Assembly (NCBI GenBank): GCA_964552395.1
Contig: CAZKGM010000001.1
Coordinates: 1-64,000 of the forward strand
Direction: 5' to 3'
DNA from: JAJDNH01 sp964552395
GTDB taxonomy: Bacteria; Acidobacteriota; Thermoanaerobaculia; Thermoanaerobaculales; Sulfomarinibacteraceae
Length of the DNA: 64,000 nucleotides
The translations under genes were made by a program, and so were the position numbers. The notes below the pieces were generated by a model that worked only from the letters and a program-made list of their open reading frames with translations, did not search any database and had not been told where the DNA came from. Positions 52,783 through 63,699 of this stretch are shown piece by piece; position 1 is the stretch's first letter; each line of letters opens with the position of its first letter.

Positions 52783-54863
52783 TCACGGTAAGGCATCGTC
52801 GTCTCAGGTGGTCGGTAAAGCTGGCTGCCATGGTTCTGGTGGTGCTGCCCGCCTGGAGCAGCCTGCGAGGTGGAGAGCGTGTGGTGGCGATTGGAGATGT
52901 CCACGGCAGCTACAAGGGCCTCGTCACCATTCTGGTAAGGAGCGGGCTCTTGGATGCCGGGGGTCACTGGAACGGCGGTTCGCAGGTGCTGGTCCAGACG
53001 GGAGATCTGTTCGACCGCGGAGCCCAGGTGCGTCCGGTTCTTGACCTTCTCACCCGGCTCCAGGCGGAAGCGACGGCAAGCGGAGGGAGGGTGATCGTGC
53101 TCCTCGGCAACCACGAGGCGATGAACCTCATGGGCCTCGAGAGCTACGTCAACCCGGCAGTCTACGAGGCTTTCGCCGGGCGGGGTTCCAGGCGGGCGCT
53201 GAAGCGCGCCTACGCCCAACGCGCGAGGTTCTGGGAGCACCGAGCCCCGGAGCTGGGCATCGAGGTGCCCGCCGGCGCCGTGGACAAGGAGGTCTGGCTG
53301 GGGGCGCACCCCCAGGGCTGGGTGGAGTACCGCGCAGCGCTGGGACCGGGAGGGGAGCTCGGCCGCTGGCTTCACGGGCTCCCGGCGGTGGTGGTGGTGG
53401 GTGGCACACTGTTCGTCCATGGTGGCCTGGGGCCGACCGTCCGTGGAATGGATGTGGAGTCGATCAACCGGCATGTGGCTGGCGAGCTCGCCACCTTCTG
53501 GCAGGCCCGCTCCGAGATGGAGTCGGAGCAGTTGGTGCCTCCGCTGGCGTCGCTTGCAGAGATGATCCTCGGAGCGCGTGCGGCACCGGGCCGTGACGAG
53601 CGGGAGCCGGCGAGCGCTCGAGACCACCGGCTGCTCGAGGAGGTTCTCCACGCGAGGACGTGGTTCCTCCTCGATCCCGAAGGCCCCCTGTGGTATGGGG
53701 GGCAGGCGAACGGATCCGACGGCGAGGTCGGCTCCAAGACTGTTGCAGCCCTCGATGCCCTCGGCGTTCACCGGATGGTGGCCGGCCACACGCCGTCGCA
53801 GGACGGCCGCATCCACGTCCGTTTCGGAGGGCGGGTGTTTCTCATCGACACGGGAATGTTGTCGGAGGTCTACGCCGGAGGCCGCCCCAGCGCCCTCGAG
53901 ATCCGCGGCGAAACCGTCACCGCCATCTATCCCGAGGAGAGGGTCCATCTGGTGGGGCCGGACGGGCCTTCACACCTGACTGGACTGGGCGGACACCCGG
54001 AGCTCCTGGATGCTGACGGGAGACCGCTGTCCCTGACCTCCAAGGACGAGATACTGGAGCTCCTGCGAACCGGGCGGGTGACATGGCATCGCGGGATCGG
54101 TCGCGGTATCAACGAAAACTACCAGCTCCTCCTGGAGAAGGACGGCCTCCGGGTTCACGCCGCCTACAGGGTTGTGGACCGCGAGGCCGATCTTCCGGTG
54201 GGAAGCAAAGTCGAGATGCTTCGCGAGTACGGCGGTAGCGTCCGGGACCGGGCCATCTACGAGGCAGCCGCCTACGAGATGAGCCGGATCCTCGGTATTC
54301 ACAGGGTGCCGCCGGCGGTGGAGCGAGGGGTGGAAGAGATCCGGCGGCGGGGGCGAGCCCCTCGAAGCACGGTTCAGCTTTGGCTGGAGCATGTCAGCGG
54401 CGAGAAGGATCGTCGATTGCGCGGTGTGGTCTCGCCCGACCCTGACTACGAGCGCCAGCAGCTGCAGACGATGTACCTGTTCGACAACATCATCGGCAAC
54501 ATCGATCGTACGCAAGAAAACCTGCTCGTCGACCGCAACTGGAAGCTGTGGTTTATCGACCACACGCGCTCTTTCATCAAGTCTGCGAAGCTGGTCAACC
54601 CGGAGGAACCCACACGATGTGAGCGGCAGGTCTGGCGTCGCCTGACGAGCCTGGACGAGCAGGACCTGCGCCGCCGCCTGGAGCCGTACCTGGAGAGAAC
54701 GGAGATCAACTTCGTGCTGGTCCGCTGGCACAAGATGATCGAGATACTCCGGGCGCGCATCGAGGCCAATGGAGAAGGCGCGGTCCTGTTCGACCTCAAG
54801 GACATCTCACGCAGCCAGGTGCGGTCGGAAGCAGGGCCCGAGGAGCTGAAGCCTGCTGCCTGA
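52770..54863 (+). CDS. PPP-family metallophosphatase fused to a lipid-kinase/HipA-like kinase domain
   Basis: The 697-residue protein has an N-terminal hydrophobic signal or anchor (VKLAAMVLVVLPAWSSL), so the rest may be periplasmic. Residues 37-370 are a calcineurin-like phosphatase with GDVHGS (Asp43, His45), GDLFDRG (Asp79, Asp82) and GNHE (Asn114, His115), plus a late AGHTPSQDG His motif. Residues 430-680 resemble the PI3/4-kinase/HipA fold: FDNIIGNIDRTQENLLVD (Asp579, Asn584) and LWFIDHTRSF (Asp597). If it is really exported, ATP-dependent kinase activity would be odd; a membrane-anchored cytoplasmic topology is the alternative. It overlaps the translocase-like gene by 13 bp. Confidence 0.75.
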   Translation: MGKVITVRHRRLRWSVKLAAMVLVVLPAWSSLRGGERVVAIGDVHGSYKGLVTILVRSGLLDAGGHWNGGSQVLVQTGDLFDRGAQVRPVLDLLTRLQAEATASGGRVIVLLGNHEAMNLMGLESYVNPAVYEAFAGRGSRRALKRAYAQRARFWEHRAPELGIEVPAGAVDKEVWLGAHPQGWVEYRAALGPGGELGRWLHGLPAVVVVGGTLFVHGGLGPTVRGMDVESINRHVAGELATFWQARSEMESEQLVPPLASLAEMILGARAAPGRDEREPASARDHRLLEEVLHARTWFLLDPEGPLWYGGQANGSDGEVGSKTVAALDALGVHRMVAGHTPSQDGRIHVRFGGRVFLIDTGMLSEVYAGGRPSALEIRGETVTAIYPEERVHLVGPDGPSHLTGLGGHPELLDADGRPLSLTSKDEILELLRTGRVTWHRGIGRGINENYQLLLEKDGLRVHAAYRVVDREADLPVGSKVEMLREYGGSVRDRAIYEAAAYEMSRILGIHRVPPAVERGVEEIRRRGRAPRSTVQLWLEHVSGEKDRRLRGVVSPDPDYERQQLQTMYLFDNIIGNIDRTQENLLVDRNWKLWFIDHTRSFIKSAKLVNPEEPTRCERQVWRRLTSLDEQDLRRRLEPYLERTEINFVLVRWHKMIEILRARIEANGEGAVLFDLKDISRSQVRSEAGPEELKPAA

Positions 54864-54905
54864 CTCTCCGGCGTGCCGGCCATGATTTCGACTGAGTGAT
54901 TCTGC

Positions 54906-55640
54906 TCAGGCGGGCGCCGCTGCTGTCGCCGAGTTCATGATGCGCGCGAAGGCGCGGAGAATGGCGGTCCCGTGGCCGGGGTCGGCAAGGTGCGCGCTCA
55001 GGGAATCTGGATCCAGACCCTCCCGGGTCAGGATTTCGTGCCGCTCGTCGAGGTAGGTCCGCATGATGCGGGCGTCGAACTCGGGATGGAACTGCACGCC
55101 CCATGCTTGGGTGCCGACGCGGAAGGCGTGGTGTGGGTCGCGTCCGCTCTCCCCGAGCGGGATGGAGTTCGGCGGAAGCTCGAGCACCGACTGCAGGTGG
55201 GTGGCCTGGACGATAAGCGTGACGGGTGAGCCGGCGAACAGCGGATCTGTCAGAGCGCTCGGCAGGAGCCGGACCTGCACGGTCCCAATCTCACGCCCGT
55301 TGGGGTTGTCGCCGACCCGGCCGCCAAAGGCGTGGGCCAGCAGCTGGTGGCCGTAGCAGATGCCGAGGACGGGAGTTTGGGAAGCCACGGCCCGGCGCAG
55401 CCAGGCGGCGGTGCGCTCACTCCACGGATGGAGGTCCGGGACCATGGCTGCAGAGCCAGTGATGACGGCGCCGGCGATCGACTCGGGCGCCGGCAGCTCC
55501 TCGTTGCGGAACACCGTGGCCACCATTGCATCCCGAGCATGAAGACCCATGCCGCGGAGGATCCACTCCTCAAAGGTCCCCAGGCGCTCTGCAACGAACG
55601 GTGACGGCTCGCCGGTCTTGACTATCAGCAGAGGCTTCAA
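54906..55640 (-). CDS. Class I glutamine amidotransferase (GMP-synthase-like)
   Basis: The 244-residue protein has the triad-type glutaminase fold: nucleophile Cys in LGICYGHQLLAHAFGG, His-Glu in WGVQFHPEFD. It belongs to the stand-alone GATase group resembling the GMP synthase N-domain, whose members act on small molecules such as gamma-glutamyl compounds or in other amidation reactions. It has no synthetase partner nearby. I favour a TTG start at 55640 with a GGAGAG ribosome site; a GTG at 55673 is the alternative. It is convergent with the phosphatase-kinase gene, with only a weak 5-bp hairpin (54868-54879) between them. Confidence 0.87.
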   Translation of the reverse strand: MKPLLIVKTGEPSPFVAERLGTFEEWILRGMGLHARDAMVATVFRNEELPAPESIAGAVITGSAAMVPDLHPWSERTAAWLRRAVASQTPVLGICYGHQLLAHAFGGRVGDNPNGREIGTVQVRLLPSALTDPLFAGSPVTLIVQATHLQSVLELPPNSIPLGESGRDPHHAFRVGTQAWGVQFHPEFDARIMRTYLDERHEILTREGLDPDSLSAHLADPGHGTAILRAFARIMNSATAAAPA

Positions 55641-55834
55641 CGGCTCTCCTTCGTCGACCAGGGAGGATACCACCTGTCAGGAGGCGACCCGTACTCCGGG
55701 TGCTGAGGCATGCCAAGGGCGGATCGAAGGCTCACCCCGGTGGTGAATCTGAAGGTCGGGCCTCTGCCGCTGAAGGATGTCTCGCCGGTTTCGCTGCGAT
55801 CGCTCAGGAATGGTCCGGGCTCGAGGTCTGGAGC

Positions 55835-57064
55835 TCAAGGCTCGTTTCCCCCGGGCTCGCTTGCCTCTGGCTCGACGCGGAGACGGGAGGCGAGCGACCA
55901 GAAGCCGACGAACAAGATGCCGCCAGCGATCCCAGCGGCGCCCCACAGTGTGTTGCCGCCGCACCGCTGGTAGATCCACCCGCCGACCGCCGGCGCTAGC
56001 ACGAACGCGGTCGAGAACGCGAGCGCGTAGGCGCCCATGTAGCGGCCAGCGGCGCCGCCTCCCGCCCGTTCCGCGGCGATGGCATTGGTCATGGGTAGCG
56101 CCAGCATCTCTCCCAAGGTCCACACCAGGGTCGAGAAGACGGCCACCAGGATCGAGTGGCCAAGCGTGAGGAGCGCCAGGCCGCAACCCACCAGGCCAGC
56201 CCCCACGGCTGCCACCCGCATTGAGCCCAGCCCCTCGACCGCGCGCATCAGCAGCATTTCGAAGGCGACAATCATGGCCGGGTTGAGGGCGATGAGAAGG
56301 CCAATGCCTCGCTCGGAGAACCCGAAGCTGTCCCGCAGCTCGAGCGGAAGCGTGACCCAAATCTGCAGGAAGACGATGCCGAGGAGAACGATGAGCCCGA
56401 GGAAGGCGAGGAACGTGGGATCCCGCCACGGGGACTCGGTGGGCCGGCGAGAGGCCCCCGTTGCTACCGAGGCCACCGGCCGCGGGAACCCGAGCGTCGC
56501 TGCGAGGACGATGGCTGCGGCCCAGCAGGTCGCGGCATCGACCACGAACAGCAGCGGGTAGTGGTGCGCGGCGAGGAAGCCGCCGACCGCAGGCCCGATC
56601 GCCATTCCGATGTTGACCGAAAGACGAACGAGGGCGAAGCAGCGGGCTCGGATTAGGGGCTTGCTGAACTCGGCCACGGCGGTCATGACCGCGGGCCGGA
56701 AGCTCTCGGCGACGACACTGACCAGGAACACAGTCGCCGCCAGAACGGGGAAGCTGGAGAGACGTGTCAGGATGAGGAAGCCGATGCCGGTGCCGACGAG
56801 TGACAGGCCCTGGACGCGCAGCGCGCCGACGCGGTCCGACAGCCAGCCGCCCAGAGCCGAGCCGGCCATTGAACCAACTCCGTAGAGACTCAAGATCTGG
56901 CCTGCACGAGCGGCCGAGAAGCCGAGACCGCGGGTCAGGTACAGGCTCAGGAACGGTAGCACCATGGTGCCGGCGCGGTTGACCAAGATCGCGCCCGCCA
57001 GCAGCCATACAGGACGAGGCAGCCCAGAGAATGAAAGACGGTATGCAGCGATGACGCGTCGCAC
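55835..57064 (-). CDS. Major facilitator superfamily (MFS) transporter
   Basis: The 409-residue inner-membrane protein has 12 predicted helices and the MFS loop motif GGWLSDRVGALR between helices 2 and 3. It resembles drug-exporting MFS proteins of the MdtH/YfcJ type. Substrate unknown. GTG at 57064 has a GGGAGGAG ribosome site eight bases upstream. The frame is open to 57130 without one. Divergent from the histidine kinase operon. About 195 bp with no visible feature separate it from the amidotransferase gene. Confidence 0.88.
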   Translation of the reverse strand: MRRVIAAYRLSFSGLPRPVWLLAGAILVNRAGTMVLPFLSLYLTRGLGFSAARAGQILSLYGVGSMAGSALGGWLSDRVGALRVQGLSLVGTGIGFLILTRLSSFPVLAATVFLVSVVAESFRPAVMTAVAEFSKPLIRARCFALVRLSVNIGMAIGPAVGGFLAAHHYPLLFVVDAATCWAAAIVLAATLGFPRPVASVATGASRRPTESPWRDPTFLAFLGLIVLLGIVFLQIWVTLPLELRDSFGFSERGIGLLIALNPAMIVAFEMLLMRAVEGLGSMRVAAVGAGLVGCGLALLTLGHSILVAVFSTLVWTLGEMLALPMTNAIAAERAGGGAAGRYMGAYALAFSTAFVLAPAVGGWIYQRCGGNTLWGAAGIAGGILFVGFWSLASRLRVEPEASEPGGNEP

Positions 57065-57472
57065 GGGGCGGCAGCTCCTCCCTGTTAGCCCGCTGTTCTC
57101 GCAACCAGGGGCCTGCGGCGCGCGATCCACCTACCCTGGCAGCGTTTTCTGGCCTCTGGGTTCTCCAGCCCGAGCTGGCCCTCTCGGGGCTTCACGCCCT
57201 CGGCGCGCCTGCCCCGCCGGGCGGTGCACGAGGTCCCTAATCGCCGCCGAGTATGTCTGTGCACGCATCTGGTCAATAACACACCCATCACCGGCACCTC
57301 CCGTGAGTCGTTGCATGCGGCGGTGAAGGATGCACGCTGCAGAGTGCAGTGTACGCAGGAACGGCAACGGAGTTGCTCGATGTTGCCAGGTTTGGCACGA
57401 CAGTGGCACGCCGATTGCAGTGGTGTACTCTCGAGACGATGCCCCATGTGCGGGGTGAACGGAGCGCGAGGG
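57065..57472. other. Divergent intergenic region (MFS gene / histidine kinase)
   Basis: These 408 bp contain the sigma-54 promoter at 57404-57419 and, 78 bp upstream of its -12 element, the inverted repeat TGCAC-N8-GTGCA (57331-57348), which could bind the operon's own NtrC-type regulator. No small gene with a ribosome site was found. The open frame upstream of 57473 has atypical codons. Confidence 0.6.
57404..57419 (+). promoter_or_regulatory. Sigma-54 promoter of the histidine kinase/regulator operon
   Basis: TGGCACGCCGATTGCA matches TGGCACG-N4-TTGCW at every defined position. The -12 GC is at 57417-57418, so transcription starts near 57430, about 43 bases before the kinase ATG. The operon encodes an NtrC-type activator, which suggests autoregulation. 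Confidence 0.88.
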
Positions 57473-58958
57473 ATGACGATTCGAACACGCTTGTTCCTTG
57501 GTGTCGGAGCGCTGGTGCTGGCCCTGGTCGCCGTCCAGCTATGGCTGCAGGCCCGTCAGCTGCAGGCAATCGAGAGGGGGCTCGGCGAGGTTGCGACGAC
57601 GGTCGGCTCGGCCCTGCTCACCGGACCCGCGGCACCGGTCCTGTGGCACGCGGAAGAGAGGAACGGCGGTGGCCCGGGGCAAGTCGACGTCGAGTGGCGG
57701 GTGGAGGATAAGCTGGAGAAGGCGAAGAGCAGCACCGGTCGCGCCGCGACCTCTCACGTTGTTGTTCCGCCGCCACCGGCGGTGACGGTGCCACGGCTGC
57801 CGGCTGCCAGCGGGGAAGTCGATCGACCACTGGAGAAGCTTACAGAGCAGCAGCGGGCGAGGGAGCTGTCCAGGATCCGGCTTGACCTCCGCCAACGTCT
57901 GCGTGAAGAGAAGGTCCGGGTCGAGGTCGTGCGAGAGGCGAGAAACCGGTTTCTGGTCGTGCGCGGCATCCCTGGCGGCGAGGAACAGATCGAGCTGCCA
58001 GTGTCGCCCACGGTTGGCATGGTGCGCCGGAACATGCGCCGGGGTGTCTTGGCGAGCGGTTTGCTGCTGCTGGTCGGCCTGGCCGGTGCGGCAGTGCTGG
58101 CCCACAGGGTTGCGCGACCCTTGCAGGCGCTGTCGGGCGGCGTGGAAGCCCTCGGACGCGGTGAGCTTGGTGCCCAGGTGTCGGTGACCGGCGGCGGCGA
58201 GGTCGCCGAAGTCCAGCGAGCGTTCAATCGCATGTCGCGCCGCCTCGCGACGTTGGAAGGCGAGAAGCAGCGCTGGCACGAGCGGGAGCAGCTGGCGCAG
58301 CTCGGCCAGCTCGCGCGCGGGCTGGCCCACACCCTTCGCAACCCGCTCAACACACTGGGATTGGCGGTTGAAGAGCTGAGCGGTGACGAGGATGGAGAGC
58401 GGGAGCGCCTGGCAATCACCGCGCGCGCGCAGATCCGCCGCATCGATCGCTGGTTGCGGTCGTTCCTGGCGCTCGGCGCTGGCGAGGCGGCCGAGCCAGA
58501 GGTCTGCGATGCCACCGGCATTGTCCAGGAGGTAGTCCTTGAGGTGATTCAGTGCGGCGCGAGCGTTGCCCTTGAGGTGCCGGCAGAGCAGATCCCTGTC
58601 CATGTAGTTTCGCAAGCCCTCCGCGCGGCGGTTGCGAACCTGGTGGAGAACGCAGTTCAGGCGGCGGGCGAAGGCACCGCTGTGGAGGTCGCGGTTGCCG
58701 GCGATGGGAGGGAAGCCGTCATCACTGTCGCCGATCGTGGCCCCGGTCTTGCCGACGAGGTTCGAAGCAAGCTGTTTTCGCCTCACGTTACGACCAAGGT
58801 GGGAGGATCCGGGATGGGGCTGTTCTTGGCCCGCCAGCTGGTGGTCGGACTTCATGAAGGACGGTTGTCGGTTCGCGATCGTGACGGCGGCGGGACGGTG
58901 GCCGAGATCAGGTTGCCGCTCTGGCCAGGCTTCGGTGCTGAGGTTGAGGAGGCTGAGG

Positions 58959-58969
<11 letters not shown>
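57473..58969 (+). CDS. Membrane sensor histidine kinase
   Basis: The 498-residue sensor has a first membrane helix (FLGVGALVLALVAVQLWL), a periplasmic domain of about 150 residues rich in Arg/Glu/Pro, a second helix (VLASGLLLLVGLAGAAVLA) and a HAMP linker. The dimerisation helix carries His286 (GLAHTLRNPLNTLG). The ATPase domain has N-box NLVENAVQAA, G1 DRGPGLAD and G2 GGSGMGLFLARQLV. The HxxRNPLN form is usual for NtrB-like partners of sigma-54 regulators. The ATG at 57473 was taken; upstream frame is non-coding. It overlaps the regulator gene by 11 bp. Confidence 0.93.
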
Positions 58970-60317
<1,348 letters not shown>

Positions 60318-60400
60318 CCTCTTGTCCCCATTTGCGGAGCCCTCTCCTGATTTCGGGACCCGGATGTTCGGCCGGGGAGGCGGTGGCGGCGGCACGGTGG

Positions 60401-60416
60401 TGGCATGTAGCTTGCT
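60401..60416 (+). promoter_or_regulatory. Sigma-54 promoter in front of the unknown envelope gene
   Basis: TGGCATGTAGCTTGCT matches the sigma-54 consensus except for T instead of C at the sixth base. The -24 GG and -12 GC are intact with correct spacing. Transcription would begin near 60427, about 50 bases before the ATG at 60477. Confidence 0.75.
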
Positions 60417-60476
60417 CTCAGGTTCGGTGCCGGGCGGCATCAGCGTCGTTCGAGCCGGGACGTTGGAGGTTCAATC

Positions 60477-61403
60477 ATGAGAGACAGATTCTGGTTGCAG
60501 ACCCTGGTGGCCGCCGTTCTACTGCTTCTGGGTGGCGCGTTGCTGGCCTTCAGCGCCGAGGTCAAGGTAGATGTCGACAAGAAGTCGGGGTCGACCCAAA
60601 CGGTGACCGTGGTCCTCGGGGACGTGACCCACACCGTCACCCTCGGCGACTTGAAGGAAGGCGAGGCGCGGACCTTCGGCGAGGGCGATGATGCGGTGAC
60701 GGTCATGCGTAAGGACGACCGGCTGCTGGTGACGACGAAGGAAGATGAAGGGGCGGCGGAGGGCGGTCAACGCATCATCATTGTCCGCGACGAGGATGGC
60801 AAGCGGCTGGAGAAGAGCATCCAGATGAAGGTGGAGAGGCTTGACCGCAGGGCCGAGCGGATGGACGCGCGGTGCCGTCGCCACGAGAAGCGTCTACAGG
60901 TGCACCATGAGGTTTCAGAGAGACTGCGGGAGCGCCTTGAGAAGCTCAAGCAGCGCTTGTCGACGTTGGATCTCGAAAAGGGCAAGGTGCCCGGGGACCT
61001 GCTCGAGGAGCTCGACAGCCTGCAGCTGCCCGAACTGCAGGACTTCGGCGATGATGTATTCCTGGTCGAGCCCCATCCCCATGTCTGGGTGTCGGGTGAT
61101 GATGATGACGAGGATGTGCGGGTGATGGTGCTCGGCCTGCCCCCCCGCCACCGTCACGGAGCTGGCGAGCTCGGGTGGATCAGCGAGGACGATCACTCGG
61201 TGCGCTTCCGCTGCGACAAGGACGACGTCACTCTCCGCGTGCCGGACGCAGCGGCCAAGGGGAGGACCTTCAAGTGTCCGATCTGCGGTGCCGCAATGCA
61301 CGAGCTCGAGCCCGTTAAGGAGGGCCGCAAGGTCATCGTGAAGAAGCATGTCTCCGAGAAGAAGAAACAGCAGGAGATCGAGAAGAAGACAGAGAAGAAG
61401 TGA
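60477..61403 (+). CDS. Unrecognised envelope protein with coiled coil and CxxC zinc-ribbon-like site
   Basis: I do not recognise this 308-residue protein. It starts with a signal peptide or anchor (LVAAVLLLLGGALLAFSA). A strand-rich domain with many Asp/Lys/Thr follows (about 27-110). Next are a charged helical coiled coil (about 115-185) with several Arg/His, an acidic Asp run (GDDDDEDVRV), and near the C-terminus RFRCDKDD...FKCPICGAAMHE, a three-Cys cluster that may bind metal with His. The end is a Lys/Glu tail. Placed directly behind the NtrC-type regulator and its own sigma-54 promoter, it is likely an output of that two-component system, perhaps a metal or envelope stress response. Confidence 0.7.
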   Translation: MRDRFWLQTLVAAVLLLLGGALLAFSAEVKVDVDKKSGSTQTVTVVLGDVTHTVTLGDLKEGEARTFGEGDDAVTVMRKDDRLLVTTKEDEGAAEGGQRIIIVRDEDGKRLEKSIQMKVERLDRRAERMDARCRRHEKRLQVHHEVSERLRERLEKLKQRLSTLDLEKGKVPGDLLEELDSLQLPELQDFGDDVFLVEPHPHVWVSGDDDDEDVRVMVLGLPPRHRHGAGELGWISEDDHSVRFRCDKDDVTLRVPDAAAKGRTFKCPICGAAMHELEPVKEGRKVIVKKHVSEKKKQQEIEKKTEKK

Positions 61404-61480
61404 GAGTGGAGAGGTCAGCCAACCGGACCTGACCCGCCACTCGAGCGAACGGCGGGCGAGCAAGCTGGTACCGTTGGTAG

Positions 61481-62158
61481 GTGCTGATCGCCGAGACGTT
61501 CGTGAGCCTGCAGGGCGAGGGGATGCTGGCCGGCGTTCCCTCGTTCTTCATTCGTACGAGCGGCTGCAACCTCCGGTGCGGCTGGTGCGACTCGCGGTAC
61601 ACATCGTGGGAGCCTGAGGGGGAGCGCGTGCCGGTGGACGAGCTGATCGGGCGGGCCCGCGGAGGCGGTCTGCGCCACGTAGTCGTGACGGGTGGCGAGC
61701 CTCTGTTGCAACGGGAGATCGGCGCGCTGACGTCGGCCCTCCGCGAGTCCGGCTTTCACCTGACCATCGAGACCGCCGGGACGGTGGCGCCGGAGGTCGT
61801 GTGCGACCTTCTCTCGGTGTCGCCAAAGACCTCGTGCTCCGACCCGGCCGGGCGATGGTCCGAACGCCATCGCCGCCTCCGTTCCGACCTTGCTCCACTG
61901 AGGCTCCTGCTGCAGCGTCACCCTGACTTCCAGCTCAAGTTCGTGATACGAGAGGCCGGCGACCTCGAGGATGTGAGGGGGCTTCTGGGCCGCCTCGATG
62001 GCGTTCCCTGCGATCGCGTGCTGCTCATGCCCGAGGGACGGACTGCCGACGAGGTACGGCAAAGGGCGCCTATGGTCGCCGCCTTGTGTCTCGGGGCCGG
62101 CTTTCGCTACACTCCCCGCTTGCATCTTGACCTTTTCGGAGGGGGGAGGGGGGTGTAG
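61481..62158 (+). CDS. queE: 7-carboxy-7-deazaguanine synthase (radical SAM)
   Basis: QueE makes 7-carboxy-7-deazaguanine from 6-carboxytetrahydropterin in queuosine tRNA modification. The 225-residue protein has the radical SAM motif CNLRCGWC after FVSLQGEGMLAGVPSFFIR, then VVTGGEPLLQ. The C-terminal half is typical of short QueE proteins. Start is GTG. The gene lies 3 bp before queD, which makes its substrate, so the operon covers two consecutive steps. Confidence 0.93.
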   Translation: MLIAETFVSLQGEGMLAGVPSFFIRTSGCNLRCGWCDSRYTSWEPEGERVPVDELIGRARGGGLRHVVVTGGEPLLQREIGALTSALRESGFHLTIETAGTVAPEVVCDLLSVSPKTSCSDPAGRWSERHRRLRSDLAPLRLLLQRHPDFQLKFVIREAGDLEDVRGLLGRLDGVPCDRVLLMPEGRTADEVRQRAPMVAALCLGAGFRYTPRLHLDLFGGGRGV

Positions 62159-62161
62159 CTC

Positions 62162-62635
62162 ATGGGTTTCTTCCGTATCGCCAAGACTTTCGAGGTGGAG
62201 TATGCGCACCGGCTCTCGAAGCACCCGGAGAAGTGCCGGTTCCCGCACGGCCACCGGCTGCGGATAGAGGTCGTGGTTCGTGGCCATGAGCTCGATGACA
62301 ACGACATGGTGTGCGACTACAAGGCGCTCAAGACCCTGGTGCTCGATCTCGTCGAGGAGCTCGACCACGGATTGGGGGTGAGCTCCATCGATCCGCAACG
62401 GTCCGTGCTCGAAGAGATGAGCGCGCGGATCCTCGTGTTTGAGGGCGTCGACCCGACAACCGAGGTGCTGGTAAAGCAGCTGTTCGACGAGATCTCTGAC
62501 AGGCTGACACCCGGGCGCGAGGTCGTGACGTCGAGTGGCGTGATCTACACGATTCCGCGGGGCCTGCGATTAGAAAGGGTGCGCGTTTGGGAAACCTCGA
62601 CCTCATGGGCAGAGTACGCGGCTGATGCAGGCTGA
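62162..62635 (+). CDS. queD: 6-carboxy-5,6,7,8-tetrahydropterin synthase
   Basis: QueD converts 7,8-dihydroneopterin triphosphate to 6-carboxytetrahydropterin. The 157-residue protein has the zinc His ligands in VEYAHRL and FPHGHRLRIEV, the catalytic Cys in EKCRFPHGH, and a late Glu region (ERVRVWETSTSWAEY). The ribosome site is in a G-rich stretch before the ATG. Its end overlaps the next gene by 11 bp, so the epimerase is co-translated although functionally unrelated to queuosine. Confidence 0.94.
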   Translation: MGFFRIAKTFEVEYAHRLSKHPEKCRFPHGHRLRIEVVVRGHELDDNDMVCDYKALKTLVLDLVEELDHGLGVSSIDPQRSVLEEMSARILVFEGVDPTTEVLVKQLFDEISDRLTPGREVVTSSGVIYTIPRGLRLERVRVWETSTSWAEYAADAG

Positions 62636-63662
62636 GCCACTGGTAGCCACGGACGCGGTTGCCGGATGGCTCGAGCGACTCGAGCAGCCGGTCGCGGTGA
62701 CCGGCGGCACCGGCTTCGTTGGTTCCCACGTGGTTGACACTCTCTGCGCGGCAGGCATCCGGCCGCGGGTGCTCGTACGCGACCGCCGGTCGCCGCGGTG
62801 GATCGACGATTGTCCGGTGGAGCTGGTGCACGGCTCGCTCGGCGACGACGGCTCACTCCGCCGCCTGGTCGACTCTGCACGAACCGTCATTCACCTGGCA
62901 GGAGTGTTGCGAGCGGCACGTGAGGCGGACTTCGATGCCGGTAACCGGGCGGGCACGGCGAACCTGGTCGGCGCCATTGAAAGCGTTGCTCCGGATGCGA
63001 TGTTCGTCCATGTGTCGTCGCTGGCGGCCGTCGGACCCTCAGTGGCGATCGACGGCGTCGGCCCAGAAGCGGAGCCGCGTCCTCTGTCAGCCTACGGACG
63101 GTCGAAGCTGGCTGCCGAGCTGGCGGTGCGAGAGCTGGGCCACAGGGGCCGCTGGGTCATTCTCCGTCCGCCAGCAATCTACGGTCCGCGGGACATCGAT
63201 GTGCTCCAGTTCTTCCGCCTCACCTCGCGGGGCGTGGTCCCGCTGCCGGCCGGGGAACGCTGGGTCACGGTGGCGTACGTCGCTGACGTTGTGCGGGCCA
63301 TCCTCGCAGCCGCGGCCGGGCAGGCACCGTTGCGTGACGTCTACCACCTTGGGGAACCGGTGCCCTACCGGATGCCGGCACTGATCCGCCTGCTCGCGGC
63401 TGCCGGAGGGTTGGAGGCACGCCTCGTTTACCTTCCCTCCGCGCTGGTGACGTTTGCCGGCGCCGTCGGCAGCGGTCTCCAGCGGCTCGGTTTCAGTCGT
63501 GTTGCGATGACCCGTGACAAGGCGCGCGAGCTCACGGCGCGTCACTGGACGGCCCGCACCTCCGCCTCGTTGAGAGAGCTCGGCCTGAGCGAATGGGTGG
63601 AGTTTCCGACCGGGGCCGTTGAGACATGGAAGTGGTACCGGCGTGTCGGCTGGGTACGGTAA
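62625..63662 (+). CDS. NAD-dependent epimerase/dehydratase family protein (extended SDR)
   Basis: The 345-residue enzyme has an N-terminal Rossmann TGGTGFVGSHVVDTL, a VHVSSLAAVGPS strand and the catalytic YGRSK. Helical C-terminal residues resemble 3-beta-hydroxysteroid dehydrogenase/ceramide-reductase-like members. It lies 37 bp before a gene that looks like serine palmitoyltransferase. In bacterial sphingolipid clusters an SDR of this kind reduces the keto intermediate, so a sphingolipid role is a reasonable inference but not shown. It overlaps queD by 11 bp. Confidence 0.85.
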   Translation: MQAEPLVATDAVAGWLERLEQPVAVTGGTGFVGSHVVDTLCAAGIRPRVLVRDRRSPRWIDDCPVELVHGSLGDDGSLRRLVDSARTVIHLAGVLRAAREADFDAGNRAGTANLVGAIESVAPDAMFVHVSSLAAVGPSVAIDGVGPEAEPRPLSAYGRSKLAAELAVRELGHRGRWVILRPPAIYGPRDIDVLQFFRLTSRGVVPLPAGERWVTVAYVADVVRAILAAAAGQAPLRDVYHLGEPVPYRMPALIRLLAAAGGLEARLVYLPSALVTFAGAVGSGLQRLGFSRVAMTRDKARELTARHWTARTSASLRELGLSEWVEFPTGAVETWKWYRRVGWVR

Positions 63663-63699
63663 GATGCCGGCGCGAGCCGTTTATTCTCGAGGAGGAGAA

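Noticed and set aside
57394..57409. A second TGGCACG just upstream of the kinase-operon sigma-54 promoter
   Set aside because: It is not followed by TTGC at the correct distance (the sequence there reads GTGGCA), so it lacks a -12 element.
57224..57472. N-terminal extension of the histidine kinase frame
   Set aside because: It would include the sigma-54 promoter region and has no ribosome site; the first membrane helix begins right after 57473.
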